NCBI GenBank assembly: GCA_020852595.1 | Contig: JADZAK010000017.1 | Span: forward strand, 1-61,751 | DNA: 61,751 nucleotides | Source of the DNA: Rhodospirillaceae bacterium | Lineage (GTDB): Bacteria > Pseudomonadota > Alphaproteobacteria > Rhodospirillales > Rhodospirillaceae | Direction of reading: 5' to 3' | In this document: one piece after another, positions 43,611 through 52,278 of the stretch | How positions within the stretch are numbered: position 1 is the stretch's first letter | Layout of the letters: each line of letters begins with the position of its first letter | The notes under the pieces: generated by a model | Database searches by the model: none | Told to the model about the DNA's origin: nothing | What the model saw: the letters and a program-made list of their open reading frames with translations, nothing else | Program-made: the position numbers and the translations under genes

Positions 43611-44177
43611 TTACTCGGCCTCGCCACCCAGGGCCTTGCGCGCGATGGCGTAGCTGAAGCCGGCCCGGCCCAGCGCGGCGAGTTCCTTCTTTTGCTTTTT
43701 CGCGCGCTCGTCTTTATCGGCGGGCATTTTGCCGTAGGCGCCGAAACGCCGGCGCTTGGCGTAGGCGAGGGCGGCGCTGAGGCTGGCGTCCTCTCCCTCG
43801 TCGGTTTCAGCCGTCTCCTTCAGCACCTTCTCGATCATGGCCCGTGGCACGCCCTTTGCCGCGAGAAGGGCGCGGATGCGGCCTGGGCCTCGGCCGAGGC
43901 GCCGCAAGGACGCGGCGCGATCGGCCGCGTAGCGGGCGTCGTTGACCAGACCCAAGCGCACCAGCCGCGCGACGACCTCCTCGATCCAGCCGTTCATCTC
44001 GGCGGCCTCGCCGCCGTGAACCCGGCGCGCCCGCTCGGCGCGGCGCGACAGCACCCGGCGCAGGTGAGCCGAGGTCGTGGCGAAGCGCTCGATATAGAAG
44101 CGCGCGATATTCTCCACCCGCCGCTGCGTCATTTTGCGCGGGACAGCCTTGCGTGCGGGGCGTTGTGGTTCCGTCAT
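43611..44177 (-). CDS. recX: RecX-family regulatory protein
   Basis: A 188-residue cytosolic protein of RecX-like helical repeats: IARFYIERFATTSAHLRRVLSRR, EEVVARLVRLGLVNDARYAADRAASLRRLGRGPGRIRALLAAKGV, RAGFSYAIARKAL. RecX binds RecA and limits its filaments. recA is not in this window. ATG 44177 is used; an open frame to 44234 adds 19 residues without support. The basic N-terminus (RPARKAVPRK) may contact DNA. Confidence 0.82.
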   Translation of the reverse strand: MTEPQRPARKAVPRKMTQRRVENIARFYIERFATTSAHLRRVLSRRAERARRVHGGEAAEMNGWIEEVVARLVRLGLVNDARYAADRAASLRRLGRGPGRIRALLAAKGVPRAMIEKVLKETAETDEGEDASLSAALAYAKRRRFGAYGKMPADKDERAKKQKKELAALGRAGFSYAIARKALGGEAE

Positions 44178-44215
44178 GGCCGGGGCATCATGGCGCTCAA
44201 GATAAGAGGACGGCA

Positions 44216-45040
44216 ATGCGCGATCAGACGGCACCGAACCCCACCGCCTTCACGGCGCCTCACCCGAGGACCATGGGCTCGGTCAATTGGCGGGGCATGT
44301 GGGAACTGTACCTCAAGGAAGTCCGCCGCTTCTGGAAGGTGGTCTTCCAGACCGTCGCCGCGCCGGTGATCACCAGTCTCATGTTCCTCCTGGTCATGGT
44401 CTTCGCATTCGGACGCGGCGGCACGGTGCACGGCTTCCCGTTCGGCGACTTCCTCGTTCCGGGCCTCGTGATCATGACCATGATCCAGAACGCCTTCGCC
44501 AATACCTCCTCGTCGATCCTCGTGTCCAAGGTTCAGGGCAACATTGTCGACGTGCTGATGCCGCCCTTGAGCGCGCTGGAGCTGACCGTGGCCTGGACTC
44601 TCGGCGGCGTGACGCGCGGTCTCGCGGTCGGCGCGGTTTGCACCGGCGTGATGGCTTTTTTCGCCGACATCCATGTGCACAGTATTTGGCTCATCCTGTT
44701 TCACGCCGTGGCCGGCTGCCTTCTGATGTCGCTGCTCGGCATCGTCGCGGCGGTGTGGGCCGAGAAATTCGACCATATGGCGCTGGTGACCAACTTCGTT
44801 GTCACGCCGCTGACATTTCTGTCCGGCACGTTCTACACCATCGACCGGTTGCCGCCGTGGGCGCAGTTCATCGCCCACTACAATCCGTTTTTCTACAATA
44901 TCGACGGCTTCCGCTACGGATTCCTCGGCCAGCCGGCGAGCAATCACGTCCCGGGAGTCATCATTCTGTCGGTGCTCAGCATCGTCGCCACCTTCTGCAC
45001 CTACGGCGTGATCCGCAGCGGTTATAAGCTGAAAGCCTAG
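44216..45040 (+). CDS. ABC-2 type permease without adjacent ATPase
   Basis: A 274-residue protein with about six membrane segments and the ABC-2 region [48 protein letters not shown] lies before ATG 44216. It is a paralogue of the permease at 20985-21773. No ATP-binding gene is beside it, so it may use a distant ATPase such as that at 20062-20988. A short GC-rich hairpin (GCGC-GAAG-GCGC near 45063) and the repeats described below follow its stop. Confidence 0.88.
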   Translation: MRDQTAPNPTAFTAPHPRTMGSVNWRGMWELYLKEVRRFWKVVFQTVAAPVITSLMFLLVMVFAFGRGGTVHGFPFGDFLVPGLVIMTMIQNAFANTSSSILVSKVQGNIVDVLMPPLSALELTVAWTLGGVTRGLAVGAVCTGVMAFFADIHVHSIWLILFHAVAGCLLMSLLGIVAAVWAEKFDHMALVTNFVVTPLTFLSGTFYTIDRLPPWAQFIAHYNPFFYNIDGFRYGFLGQPASNHVPGVIILSVLSIVATFCTYGVIRSGYKLKA

Positions 45041-45079
45041 GGCCTTCCGGAAAAGTGACGCGCGCGAAGGCGCGCATCT

Positions 45080-45135
45080 TTCAAGATGCCGGCCTTCGCC
45101 GGCGTGGTTCAAGATACCGGCCTTCGCCGGCGTGG
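45080..45135. repeat. Two 28-bp tandem REP-like palindromic repeats
   Basis: Units 45080-45107 and 45108-45135 differ at one base. Each contains the hairpin core CCGGCCTTCGCCGG-type (45088-45103 and about 45117-45132) followed by CGTGG. Such CTTC-loop palindromes reading PAFAG in one frame are widespread intergenic repeats in proteobacteria; the exact family cannot be named without a genome search. Confidence 0.75.
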
Positions 45136-45234
45136 TTTTCCGATCGGAACAGGCCCAGAATAAAAGCCGGACGCGGCGCCGTTGATTCAATTTCGCTGCG
45201 ACAGCCTCTAGGCGCCGCGCGGGCGGGGCAATCG

Positions 45235-45262
45235 TTGACAAACCCCGCGTTAAGCGTATGAA
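45235..45262 (+). promoter_or_regulatory. Candidate sigma-70-type promoter upstream of argD
   Basis: A perfect -35 TTGACA (45235-45240) is followed after 16 bp by TATGAA (45257-45262). Transcription would begin near 45269, about 90 bp before argD and only a few bases before the next stem-loop. Confidence 0.5.
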
Positions 45263-45271
45263 GGACGAGGC

Positions 45272-45301
45272 GGGCGGTCTTAGGGCCGCCCCATTTTTTT
45301 T
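45272..45301 (+). terminator. Intrinsic terminator or attenuator in the argD leader
   Basis: GGGCGGTC (45272-45279) and GGCCGCCC (45284-45291) form an 8-bp stem (one G-U pair) with loop TTAG, followed by CA and eight T (45294-45301). This is the layout of a rho-independent terminator on the plus strand. It could stop read-through from the upstream permease gene, act as an attenuator of argD-argF, or end a very short RNA from the promoter just before it. Confidence 0.7.
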
Positions 45302-45357
45302 CGTCTTGTTTTCGTGGCCGGGGTTCCGGCCGGGCTTCGCCGGTGAAAGGGCGACTC

Positions 45358-46536
45358 ATGGCTATTTCCGCTGTGATGCCGGTATTCGCGAGAACCGACA
45401 TCGTGTTCGATCGTGGCGAAGGCGCGTGGTTGATCGCGGCCGACGGCCGCCGATTCCTCGACTTCGCCGCGGGCGTGGCCGTGAACAGTTTGGGTCATGT
45501 GCATCCTCATCTTGTCGCCAAGCTGAAAGAGCAGGCGGACAAGCTATGGCACTGCTCGAACCTGTACCGTGTCGCGGGGCAGGAGAAAGTCGCCGGACGG
45601 CTGGTGGCCAACTCCTTCGCCGATACGGTCTTCTTCTGTAACTCCGGCGCTGAAGCCATGGAGTGCGCCCTGAAAGTGGCGCGCCGCTATCACCAGGCGC
45701 AAGGCGCGAAGGAAAAACACCGCGTCATCACCGCGCGCGGCGCTTTCCATGGCCGTACGCTGGCGACGATCTCGGCCGGTGGGCAGGAAAAGCATCTCGA
45801 GGGCTTCGCCCCAAAGGTGGAAGGCTTCGATCAGGTCGCTTTAGGTAATCTCAATGAAGCGCGCGCGGCCGTGACGTCGCAAACGGCGGCGGTGGTGGTC
45901 GAACCCGTGCAGGGCGAGGGCGGCATCCTGCCGTGCGATCCGGACTATCTGCGCGGGCTGCGCGCCATGGCCGATGAGTTCGGCCTGCTGCTGATCTTCG
46001 ACGAAGTGCAGACCGGCATGGGCCGCACAGGCAAACTCTTTGCGTACGAGTGGTCCGGCGTGACCCCCGACGTCATGGCGCTCGCCAAGGGCCTCGGCGG
46101 CGGGTTTCCGGTGGGCGCTTGCCTTGCGACCGAGCGCGCCGCGCGGTTCATGACGCCGGGTTCGCACGGGTCCACGTTCGGCGGCAATCCGCTGGCGATG
46201 GCGGCGGCCGACGCGGTGCTCGACGTCATGCTTGCGCCGGGCTTCTTTGAGGGCGTGAACGCGGCGGCGGCGAAGCTGTGGTTGGGTGTGCGGACGGTCG
46301 CGGCGAAATACCCCAAGGTGTTCGCCGAAGTGCGCGGCAAGGGGCTGATGATCGGCCTCAAGTGCGTAGGTCCGAACGGCGACATGGTCGCGCGCCTCAT
46401 GGCGAACGGCCTCTTGACGGTGGCCGCGGGCGACAACGTCGTGCGCCTGGTGCCGCCGCTCATCATTGGCGACGCGGAGATCAAGGCCGCCGTTGCGATC
46501 ATCGAAAAATCGGCCGCGGAGCTCGCGGCGGCTTAG
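45358..46536 (+). CDS. argD: Acetylornithine aminotransferase
   Basis: A 392-residue class III PLP aminotransferase of arginine synthesis. Motifs: [72 protein letters not shown] and the PLP lysine in [21 protein letters not shown] precedes ATG 45358; a GTG at 45343 is less likely. argF follows after 29 bp. Confidence 0.94.
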   Translation: MAISAVMPVFARTDIVFDRGEGAWLIAADGRRFLDFAAGVAVNSLGHVHPHLVAKLKEQADKLWHCSNLYRVAGQEKVAGRLVANSFADTVFFCNSGAEAMECALKVARRYHQAQGAKEKHRVITARGAFHGRTLATISAGGQEKHLEGFAPKVEGFDQVALGNLNEARAAVTSQTAAVVVEPVQGEGGILPCDPDYLRGLRAMADEFGLLLIFDEVQTGMGRTGKLFAYEWSGVTPDVMALAKGLGGGFPVGACLATERAARFMTPGSHGSTFGGNPLAMAAADAVLDVMLAPGFFEGVNAAAAKLWLGVRTVAAKYPKVFAEVRGKGLMIGLKCVGPNGDMVARLMANGLLTVAAGDNVVRLVPPLIIGDAEIKAAVAIIEKSAAELAAA

Positions 46537-46565
46537 GGCAAGCGTTACCGGCCCGGAGGGCCCAT

Positions 46566-47480
46566 ATGTCGACTTCGCTGAAGCATTTCCTCGATCTCCA
46601 TCTCCTCGGCGCCGAGACGCTGCGCTCCATCCTGGGCAGCGCGGCCCGGCTCAAGGCCGCACACGCCAAGCTTGGCGCTTCGGGTCAGCCTCTGGCGGGA
46701 AAGACACTCGCCATGCTGTTCGAGAAACCTTCCACCCGGACGCGCGTTTCATTCCAGGTCGGAATGCAGCAATTGGGCGGCCAAGTGATCGTGATGTCAC
46801 CGGAAAGCATGCAGCTCGGCCGCGGCGAAACCATCGCCGATACGGCGCGCGTTCTGTCGCGTTACGTGGACGCCATTATGCTGCGCACCTCGGGCCCGGA
46901 GAAACTGCAGGAGCTGGCCCAATACGCAACGGTGCCGGTCATCAATGGACTCACCGATGCATCGCACCCGTGCCAGATCATGGCCGACATCATGACCTAT
47001 GAAGAGCGCAAGGGGCCCATCAAGGATGCGGTGGTTACGTGGTCGGGCGACGGGAACAACGTCGCGACCAGCTTTATCCACGCCGCGAGCCTGTTCGACT
47101 TTGAACTCCGGCTTGCCTGTCCGGCGGACCTGCCGCCGTCCGCGGAAGCTCTCTCATGGGCCAAGGCGCGCGGCGCGCGTGTCACTGTGACCACGGATCC
47201 GTTCGCGGCCGCGCGCGGCGCCGACTGTGTCGTCACCGACACATGGGTGTCCATGGGCGACAAAGCCGGCGATCGTCATGCGATGCTCGCGCCGTTCCAG
47301 GTGAACGAGCGCCTGATGAGCGCGGCGAAACCCGATGCTATTTTCATGCACTGCCTCCCCGCGCACCGCGGCGAGGAAGTGACCGAGGGTGTTTTTGAAA
47401 GCGCCCAGTCGGTGGTCTGGGATGAAGCCGAAAACCGGCTTCACGCACAAAAGGGCGTATTGTTGTGGTGTCTCACGTAA
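46566..47480 (+). CDS. argF: Ornithine carbamoyltransferase
   Basis: A 304-residue cytosolic enzyme converting ornithine and carbamoyl phosphate to citrulline. Carbamoyl-phosphate motif FEKPSTRTR (52-60), [37 protein letters not shown] and [13 protein letters not shown] are all present. It is the second gene of argD-argF-hslO. Confidence 0.96.
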   Translation: MSTSLKHFLDLHLLGAETLRSILGSAARLKAAHAKLGASGQPLAGKTLAMLFEKPSTRTRVSFQVGMQQLGGQVIVMSPESMQLGRGETIADTARVLSRYVDAIMLRTSGPEKLQELAQYATVPVINGLTDASHPCQIMADIMTYEERKGPIKDAVVTWSGDGNNVATSFIHAASLFDFELRLACPADLPPSAEALSWAKARGARVTVTTDPFAAARGADCVVTDTWVSMGDKAGDRHAMLAPFQVNERLMSAAKPDAIFMHCLPAHRGEEVTEGVFESAQSVVWDEAENRLHAQKGVLLWCLT

Positions 47481-47497
47481 CGGCGGCTGGCATCTCC

Positions 47498-48448
47498 ATG
47501 TCGGGGCACGAGTCCGCCGAAGATGTCTGCCAGCCCTTTATCATCGGCAACGGCGCGTTCCGGGGCCGGCTCGTGCGTCTCACGGACGCGGTGTCGGAGA
47601 TCATCAACCGGCATAACGATCCGTCCGAAGTCTCGGCGTTGCTGGCCGAAGCGATCGTGGCTGCGGTCGCGCTCGCCAGCGGCCTCAAGTACGATGGCAT
47701 CTTCACGCTGCAGGTCCAGGGAAAAGGACCGGTCCATACGCTTGTCGCCGACATCACCAGCGCGGGCGATATCCGCGCCTGCGCGAGGTATGACGCCGAG
47801 GAACTGGCCGCCGATCTCGCCAAACCGCGCGCGCCCGCGTTGACGCCGCAGCTGATGGGCTCGTCCGGGCATCTCGTCTTTACCGTGGATCAAGGCCCGA
47901 ACACCGAGCGTTATCAGGGTGTCGTCGCGCTCTCAGGCGAAAGCCTCGCGGAGTCCATTCACAATTATTTCCGCCAGTCCGAGCAGATCGAATCGGCCCT
48001 TAAGATCGCCGTCGGCGCGCCGCGCGACGGGGGCGCGTGGACGGCGGGCGCGGTGCTGATCCAGCGCATGCCCGAGGACGGGGGCCGGCCGGTCGACAAG
48101 GAAGAGGCCGAGGACGCCTGGCGCACGGCCGTTATCCTGCTCAGCAGCTTGAAGGATTCCGAACTCCTGGATCTTAATCTTTCTCCGGCGCAGATCTTGA
48201 TGCGGCTTTATGCCACGGTTGGGGTCGGTCTCCTGGACCGCAAACCGATGCGCGCGAAGTGCCGTTGCTCGCGCGAGCGGAGCGAACGTATTCTTGCCTC
48301 ATTTCCGGTGGAAGAAGTCAAATCGTACGCGCAAGACGGTGTGGTCCATATGAAGTGCGAGTTTTGCGGCACCGACTATGCGTTCTCGGAAAACGAGTTG
48401 ACCCGGCTCGCCGCGCGTAACCGTCCTCAATCTCCCGAGGTGACATGA
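47498..48448 (+). CDS. hslO: Redox-regulated chaperone Hsp33
   Basis: A 316-residue cytosolic holdase activated by oxidation. The N-terminal domain (VCQPFIIGNGAFRGRLVRLTDAV, then VQGKGPVHTLVADITSAGDIRAC) precedes the zinc-binding Cys set C255-x-C257 and C287-x2-C290 (CRCS ... CEFC). ATG 47498 is chosen; a GTG at 47465 overlapping argF would add 11 residues and is possible. Its end overlaps the next gene by 4 bp. Confidence 0.93.
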   Translation: MSGHESAEDVCQPFIIGNGAFRGRLVRLTDAVSEIINRHNDPSEVSALLAEAIVAAVALASGLKYDGIFTLQVQGKGPVHTLVADITSAGDIRACARYDAEELAADLAKPRAPALTPQLMGSSGHLVFTVDQGPNTERYQGVVALSGESLAESIHNYFRQSEQIESALKIAVGAPRDGGAWTAGAVLIQRMPEDGGRPVDKEEAEDAWRTAVILLSSLKDSELLDLNLSPAQILMRLYATVGVGLLDRKPMRAKCRCSRERSERILASFPVEEVKSYAQDGVVHMKCEFCGTDYAFSENELTRLAARNRPQSPEVT

Positions 48449-49029
48449 TGAAACGTCTTTTTGTTTCGGTTCTGGCCCTCGCGGCCGTTGCTCTTGGCGC
48501 GCCGCTCACGGCATCGGCGCAAGATGCCATCAGCATTTTCCAGAACGTGACCCCCGTCGCCCTCGACGCCAATACGATGGCCGTCGAAGTGCGCAAGCGC
48601 CCGCCGGCCGAATATCCGCACGTCGGCCACCGCGCGCCCGTGCCGCTGGAGCAGGCGATCAACATGTGGGCGAAAAGCCGCTTCGCGCTGACGGGAGCGG
48701 GCGAAAACACGTTGCGTGTCACCGTGCGCGAAGCCGATATCGTCGAGAAGCTGCTGCCCGTGAAAAAGGGCATCGCGGGCTGGTTCCGTAAGGATCAGTC
48801 GGCGGAGTACGCGCTCAACGTCGATATCGCCGTGGAGCTGATCGACGCCAACGGCCGTCAACAGGGGACCGCTTCGGCGACCACCAGCAACTCGACCACC
48901 GTGCCCGAAGGCACCACCGACGCCGAGAAGCAGGCGGTGTGGGCCGAGATGATGAAAAAGGCGTTCGACAATCTGGACCGTGAATTGCTGCCCCGCGTGC
49001 AGCAGACGCTGGCGCGCGGCGCCGGCTGA
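48445..49029 (+). CDS. Exported protein of unknown function downstream of hslO
   Basis: A 194-residue protein with a signal peptide (about 1-26, ending TASA-QD), so periplasmic or envelope-located. The mature part has a beta-alpha pattern (TMAVEVRKRPPAEYPHVGH, LRVTVREADIVEKLLP, EYALNVDIAVELIDANGRQQG, MMKKAFDNLDRELLPRVQQTL). I remember similar proteins beside hslO in other alphaproteobacteria but no assigned function. The start ATG ATG overlaps the hslO stop, indicating one operon with argD-argF-hslO. Confidence 0.75.
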   Translation: MMKRLFVSVLALAAVALGAPLTASAQDAISIFQNVTPVALDANTMAVEVRKRPPAEYPHVGHRAPVPLEQAINMWAKSRFALTGAGENTLRVTVREADIVEKLLPVKKGIAGWFRKDQSAEYALNVDIAVELIDANGRQQGTASATTSNSTTVPEGTTDAEKQAVWAEMMKKAFDNLDRELLPRVQQTLARGAG

Positions 49030-49034
49030 TCGGC

Positions 49035-49661
49035 CTAGCTGCGTCCGACGATCGCCAGGAACTCGCGCCGCGTCGAGGGATCGTCGCGGAACGCGCCCAG
49101 CATCGTTGACGTGACCATCGCCACGCCCTGTTTGTTCACGCCGCGGCTGGTCATGCATTGGTGCTCGGCTTCGACGATGACGGCGACCCCGCGCGGTTTC
49201 AGCACGTCGTTGATCGCGTTGGCGATCTGCGCGGTCATCTTTTCCTGAATCTGCAGGCGGCGGGCGTAAGCTTCCACGACGCGCGCCAGCTTCGAAATTC
49301 CAACGACGCGTTTGTCCGGAAGGTAGGCCACATAGGCCTTGCCGGTGATGGGCACCATGTGGTGCTCGCAGTGGCTGTGGAATTCGATGTCTTTCAGCAC
49401 GACCATCTCGTCGTAGCCTTCGGTTTCCTCGAAGGTCCGGCGCAGGATCTCTTCCGGGTCCTGCTGGTATCCTTCATAGAATTCCTCGTAGGACTTCACG
49501 ACGCGTTTCGGCGTGTCTTCCAGGCCTTCGCGGTCCGGATCGTCGCCGGCCCAGCGGATGAGCGTGCGTACGGCCGCTTCGGCTTCGGCGCGCGAAGGGC
49601 GCTCGGTCTTGCCGCTCGGGGTGGAATCGTCGCTCGCACTCGATTTGCGAATATTCGTCAT
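49035..49661 (-). CDS. folE: GTP cyclohydrolase I
   Basis: A 208-residue cytosolic zinc enzyme making dihydroneopterin triphosphate for folate. Motifs: [19 protein letters not shown], the zinc site [15 protein letters not shown] (Cys and His), [27 protein letters not shown], and [17 protein letters not shown] with the second zinc Cys. It converges on the hslO-linked exported protein. Confidence 0.96.
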   Translation of the reverse strand: MTNIRKSSASDDSTPSGKTERPSRAEAEAAVRTLIRWAGDDPDREGLEDTPKRVVKSYEEFYEGYQQDPEEILRRTFEETEGYDEMVVLKDIEFHSHCEHHMVPITGKAYVAYLPDKRVVGISKLARVVEAYARRLQIQEKMTAQIANAINDVLKPRGVAVIVEAEHQCMTSRGVNKQGVAMVTSTMLGAFRDDPSTRREFLAIVGRS

Positions 49662-49704
49662 GGCCGCATCCTTTGCCGCAGCGCCCGCGGCGATAGCAAA
49701 TAGC

Positions 49705-50097
49705 CTAATTTATCGCAGCGGTATCATAAGGGCTGTCGAGCGAAAAGGCGGGGATCTCTATATCGAAATGTTCACCGGCCGCGGTCGACATTTGATAGGT
49801 GCCGGCCATGATGCCCGACGGGGTCTCGAGGGGGCATCCGCTGGTGTATTCGAAGACCTCGCCCGGCTTCAGCACCGGCTGTTCTCCGACAACCCCGGCG
49901 CCGCGCACTTCCTGAAGGCGTCCGTTCTTGTCCGTGATCTTCCAGTGGCGGTTCAGAAGCTGAACTGTGTCCCGCCCGCCATTCTTGATGTTCACCCGGT
50001 ACGCCCACACAAAGTGATCGTCCTCGGGCGAAGACTGCTCTTCAAGATAGAACGACCGCACCGAAACGGAGATATCGCGGGTTACTTTTTCGTACAT
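49705..50097 (-). CDS. apaG: ApaG (DUF525) protein
   Basis: A 130-residue beta-sandwich protein with the ApaG signature [33 protein letters not shown], then [40 protein letters not shown]. The family is fibronectin-III-like and its role is not settled, though it has been tied to nucleotide and metal binding. It lies 43 bp upstream of folE in the same direction, so the two may be co-transcribed. Confidence 0.94.
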   Translation of the reverse strand: MYEKVTRDISVSVRSFYLEEQSSPEDDHFVWAYRVNIKNGGRDTVQLLNRHWKITDKNGRLQEVRGAGVVGEQPVLKPGEVFEYTSGCPLETPSGIMAGTYQMSTAAGEHFDIEIPAFSLDSPYDTAAIN

Positions 50098-50304
50098 GGC
50101 CGAATGACTACGTTATGACAGTCCAACTATAACGCCCCGCAAGCGGCCTTGCCAAATGGCCGGCCGCTTCCCGGATGGAACGCATTTTCTGGCCACGAAA
50201 GGCCCGCATCCCACACGATGTTGAGGCGTACGCGGCATGCTCATAACTTGTTAATGGACCTTCGTGAAGGTTATATATCTGGTTGCATAGGCCCTGAAGT
50301 CCAC

Positions 50305-50916
50305 ATGTCCAATTCGTTCGCCGACTACGTAAGAACCTTCTTCGAGGTGCTCGAAGCGACCTCCGTGACCGACCGCCAAGGCGGCGCGCTCTCGGTCGAC
50401 GCAGGCATCGCCGGGGTGCATGACATCATGCGCCGGATCGCGCGCGGCACAGGCAAGGTCATGTTCGTCGGCAACGGCGGTTCGGCCGGCATCGCGGGAC
50501 ATCTCGCGATCGATTTCGCCAAGAACGGCGGCGTGCGGTCCGTCACTTTCAATGACGCCTCCTCGCTCACCTGTCTCGGAAACGATCTGGGCTACGACCA
50601 GGTCTTCGCCAAGCAGATCGAGATGCAGGCTTTTCCGGGCGACGTGCTGATCGCGATCTCGAGTTCGGGCAACTCAAAGAATATCGTGAACGCCGCGCTG
50701 GCCGCGGCGAAAGCCAAGTGCGACGTCATCACGCTCAGCGGTTTCACGGAAGGCAACGCGCTGCGCCGCCTGGGCGACATCAATTTCTTCGTCTCCTCCG
50801 GTGTGTACGGGTTTGTCGAGACCGGGCACCAGGCGATTCTGCACGCCATTCTCGACACCGCCATGGGCTGGACCACGGCGACGAAAGCGATCCAGCCCGG
50901 TAGCGCGGTGCGTTAA
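50305..50916 (+). CDS. SIS-domain isomerase, GmhA-like
   Basis: A 203-residue protein of the phosphosugar-binding SIS fold: MFVGNGGSAGIAGHLAIDFAKNGG (53-76), CLGNDLGYDQVFAKQIEMQAFPGDVLIAISSSGNSKNIVNA and LRRLGDINFFVSSGVYGFVETGHQAILHAI. The layout fits sedoheptulose-7-phosphate isomerase (GmhA), the first step of heptose synthesis for LPS or capsules. No gmhB or hldE is nearby. ATG 50305 is preceded by a weak GAAG; upstream in-frame starts (50254, 50149) look less likely. Confidence 0.78.
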   Translation: MSNSFADYVRTFFEVLEATSVTDRQGGALSVDAGIAGVHDIMRRIARGTGKVMFVGNGGSAGIAGHLAIDFAKNGGVRSVTFNDASSLTCLGNDLGYDQVFAKQIEMQAFPGDVLIAISSSGNSKNIVNAALAAAKAKCDVITLSGFTEGNALRRLGDINFFVSSGVYGFVETGHQAILHAILDTAMGWTTATKAIQPGSAVR

Positions 50917-51143
50917 CGCATGCCCTTGCCGCGCCGCGGCGCAAGCTGATGGCCCGTCACAAGACTGATGATATGGGCAGTGGTTGCGAAGATCGCGACC
51001 GTCAGAAAAATCATGATGATGTTGTAGGGCAGCATGCGCGGCTTTAGCGGGTCGATCGGCTTGCGGACCTGAATCAGGCAGACCAGGAACAGCGCAATCT
51101 CAATTATCAAGAATGCCGCGGTAATCCAGAGTTGCTCGGTCAT
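50913..51143 (-). CDS. Small two-helix membrane protein, unknown function
   Basis: A 76-residue protein with two hydrophobic helices (about 6-25 and 41-62) separated by a short polar loop (QVRKPIDPLKPRMLPYN). The basic C-terminus ends RRGKGMR. I do not recognise a family. Its stop overlaps the SIS-domain gene's stop, tail to tail. Confidence 0.6.
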   Translation of the reverse strand: MTEQLWITAAFLIIEIALFLVCLIQVRKPIDPLKPRMLPYNIIMIFLTVAIFATTAHIISLVTGHQLAPRRGKGMR

Positions 51144-51237
51144 CGCGGTGCTGCCGTTTGCGTGGGTTGGTCGCAGGCAGAAGCTGTCGGTGTCGTCATC
51201 GTCTCGGTGTCCTGGGTTTTCGGGGTCGCGTCACGGC

Positions 51238-51555
51238 CTATTCGAGCGGCTTGCACGTCGGTAACAATGGCCCTGACATAATGGGGTCAACCATACGTTC
51301 GTGCGAGAATTCGCAGAATTTGACGTCTTTTCCTTCCGGGACGTCCTTAAACATGCAAAGCGACTCTCCTTTATCTCGCGTTCCGTTGTGCATGAACGTG
51401 AAATTCAGGACCACTTCACAACGCTCCGGTTTTTCATACGTGCTGAAGACGGTATACCCGCGGGCATGGGTTTCGGCGCGGAATGTCGCTGCATCGGCGG
51501 CGGTCCAGATGGCCGTGCAGGCGATCGCGGCGCCGAGAAAAAGAGACTTGTTCAT
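51238..51555 (-). CDS. Small secreted Cys-containing protein at the end of the type II secretion operon
   Basis: A 105-residue protein with a signal peptide (1 to about 22, TAADA-AT). The mature part has four Cys (RCEVVLNF, SLCMFKD, KFCEFSH, PTCKPLE) that could form two disulfides. AAGGAA precedes the ATG, which overlaps the Sel1 gene stop by 4 bp. I do not recognise a family; as the last gene of the operon it could be a secreted substrate or an accessory factor. Confidence 0.65.
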   Translation of the reverse strand: MNKSLFLGAAIACTAIWTAADAATFRAETHARGYTVFSTYEKPERCEVVLNFTFMHNGTRDKGESLCMFKDVPEGKDVKFCEFSHERMVDPIMSGPLLPTCKPLE

Positions 51556-52262
51556 TTTGATTCCTTCTCTGGTGGCTTCGGAAACGGGTCGCCCAGCTCA
51601 TACGAAACCAGGTCCTGGCCAACCATCACCGCAAGATTGAAGGCCGCCTTTACGTTCGGCCCGCGGCTCAGCGCGCGCCGGTACCAGTAAGCGGCCACCT
51701 GTGGGTTCACGTTGCCGATCTTCCCCTCCTGATAGATATATCCGATCATGAATTCCGCAACGGCCAGACCCTGGTCGGCGGACTTCCAGAAGAAGGGGAA
51801 CGCGCCGGGCCAGCTGGACGCGAAGCCCGCCTGGCCGTTCGAGATCAGGACACCCATCATGTATTGCGCTTCCCGATGTCCCTGCTCGGCGGCTTTTTCG
51901 TAAAGCAGCGCGGCCTGGGCCTCGTTTCTCTCCACGCCGGTGCCGTTCGAATAGGCCGTCGCCAGCCAATGTTGGGCGTCCGCATTGTTCTTGTCGGCCG
52001 CCTCCTTCAAGAGCTTGATCGCCTTTGGAACGTCGGCGGCAACGTCCTGGCCGCGCCCGTATCGTGCACCGAGTTCCGCTTGCGCCCGCAGGTCGCCTTG
52101 CGCCATGCGCCCCTCAAGCTCCGCGATCGTCAGTTTGTCGAGGGCTGGCGGCTGCTGCCGCTCGGCGGCGGAAATGCCGGACTCGACGGATTCGGCCGCG
52201 CGGGCCGGCATAGATGGAACCGCCGCAAGGGCGGCGAAAAGCGGGATGAACTTGAATGACAT
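51552..52262 (-). CDS. Sel1-repeat (TPR-like) exported protein
   Basis: A 236-residue protein with a signal peptide (about 1-20, MPARA-AE). Three to four Sel1-like repeats follow: AQAELGARYGRGQDVAADVPKAIKLLKEAADKNN, AQHWLATAYSNGTGVERNEAQAALLYEKAAEQGH, AQYMMGVLISNG..., AEFMIGYIYQEG. Such repeats mediate protein contacts, so it may be a periplasmic adaptor. It starts 16 bp after gspD and overlaps the next gene by 4 bp, showing it is part of the secretion operon. Confidence 0.82.
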   Translation of the reverse strand: MSFKFIPLFAALAAVPSMPARAAESVESGISAAERQQPPALDKLTIAELEGRMAQGDLRAQAELGARYGRGQDVAADVPKAIKLLKEAADKNNADAQHWLATAYSNGTGVERNEAQAALLYEKAAEQGHREAQYMMGVLISNGQAGFASSWPGAFPFFWKSADQGLAVAEFMIGYIYQEGKIGNVNPQVAAYWYRRALSRGPNVKAAFNLAVMVGQDLVSYELGDPFPKPPEKESK

Positions 52263-52278
52263 CGGACGATAGGTCTCT

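Larger units (their letters stand above)
45041..45357. other. 317-bp intergenic region before argD
   Basis: No gene is visible. From left to right it holds a short hairpin, two 28-bp palindromic tandem repeats (45080-45135), a TTGACA promoter candidate (45235-45262), a strong stem-loop with eight T residues (45272-45301) and the argD ribosome site (AAAGGG before 45358). Each is listed separately. Confidence 0.75.
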
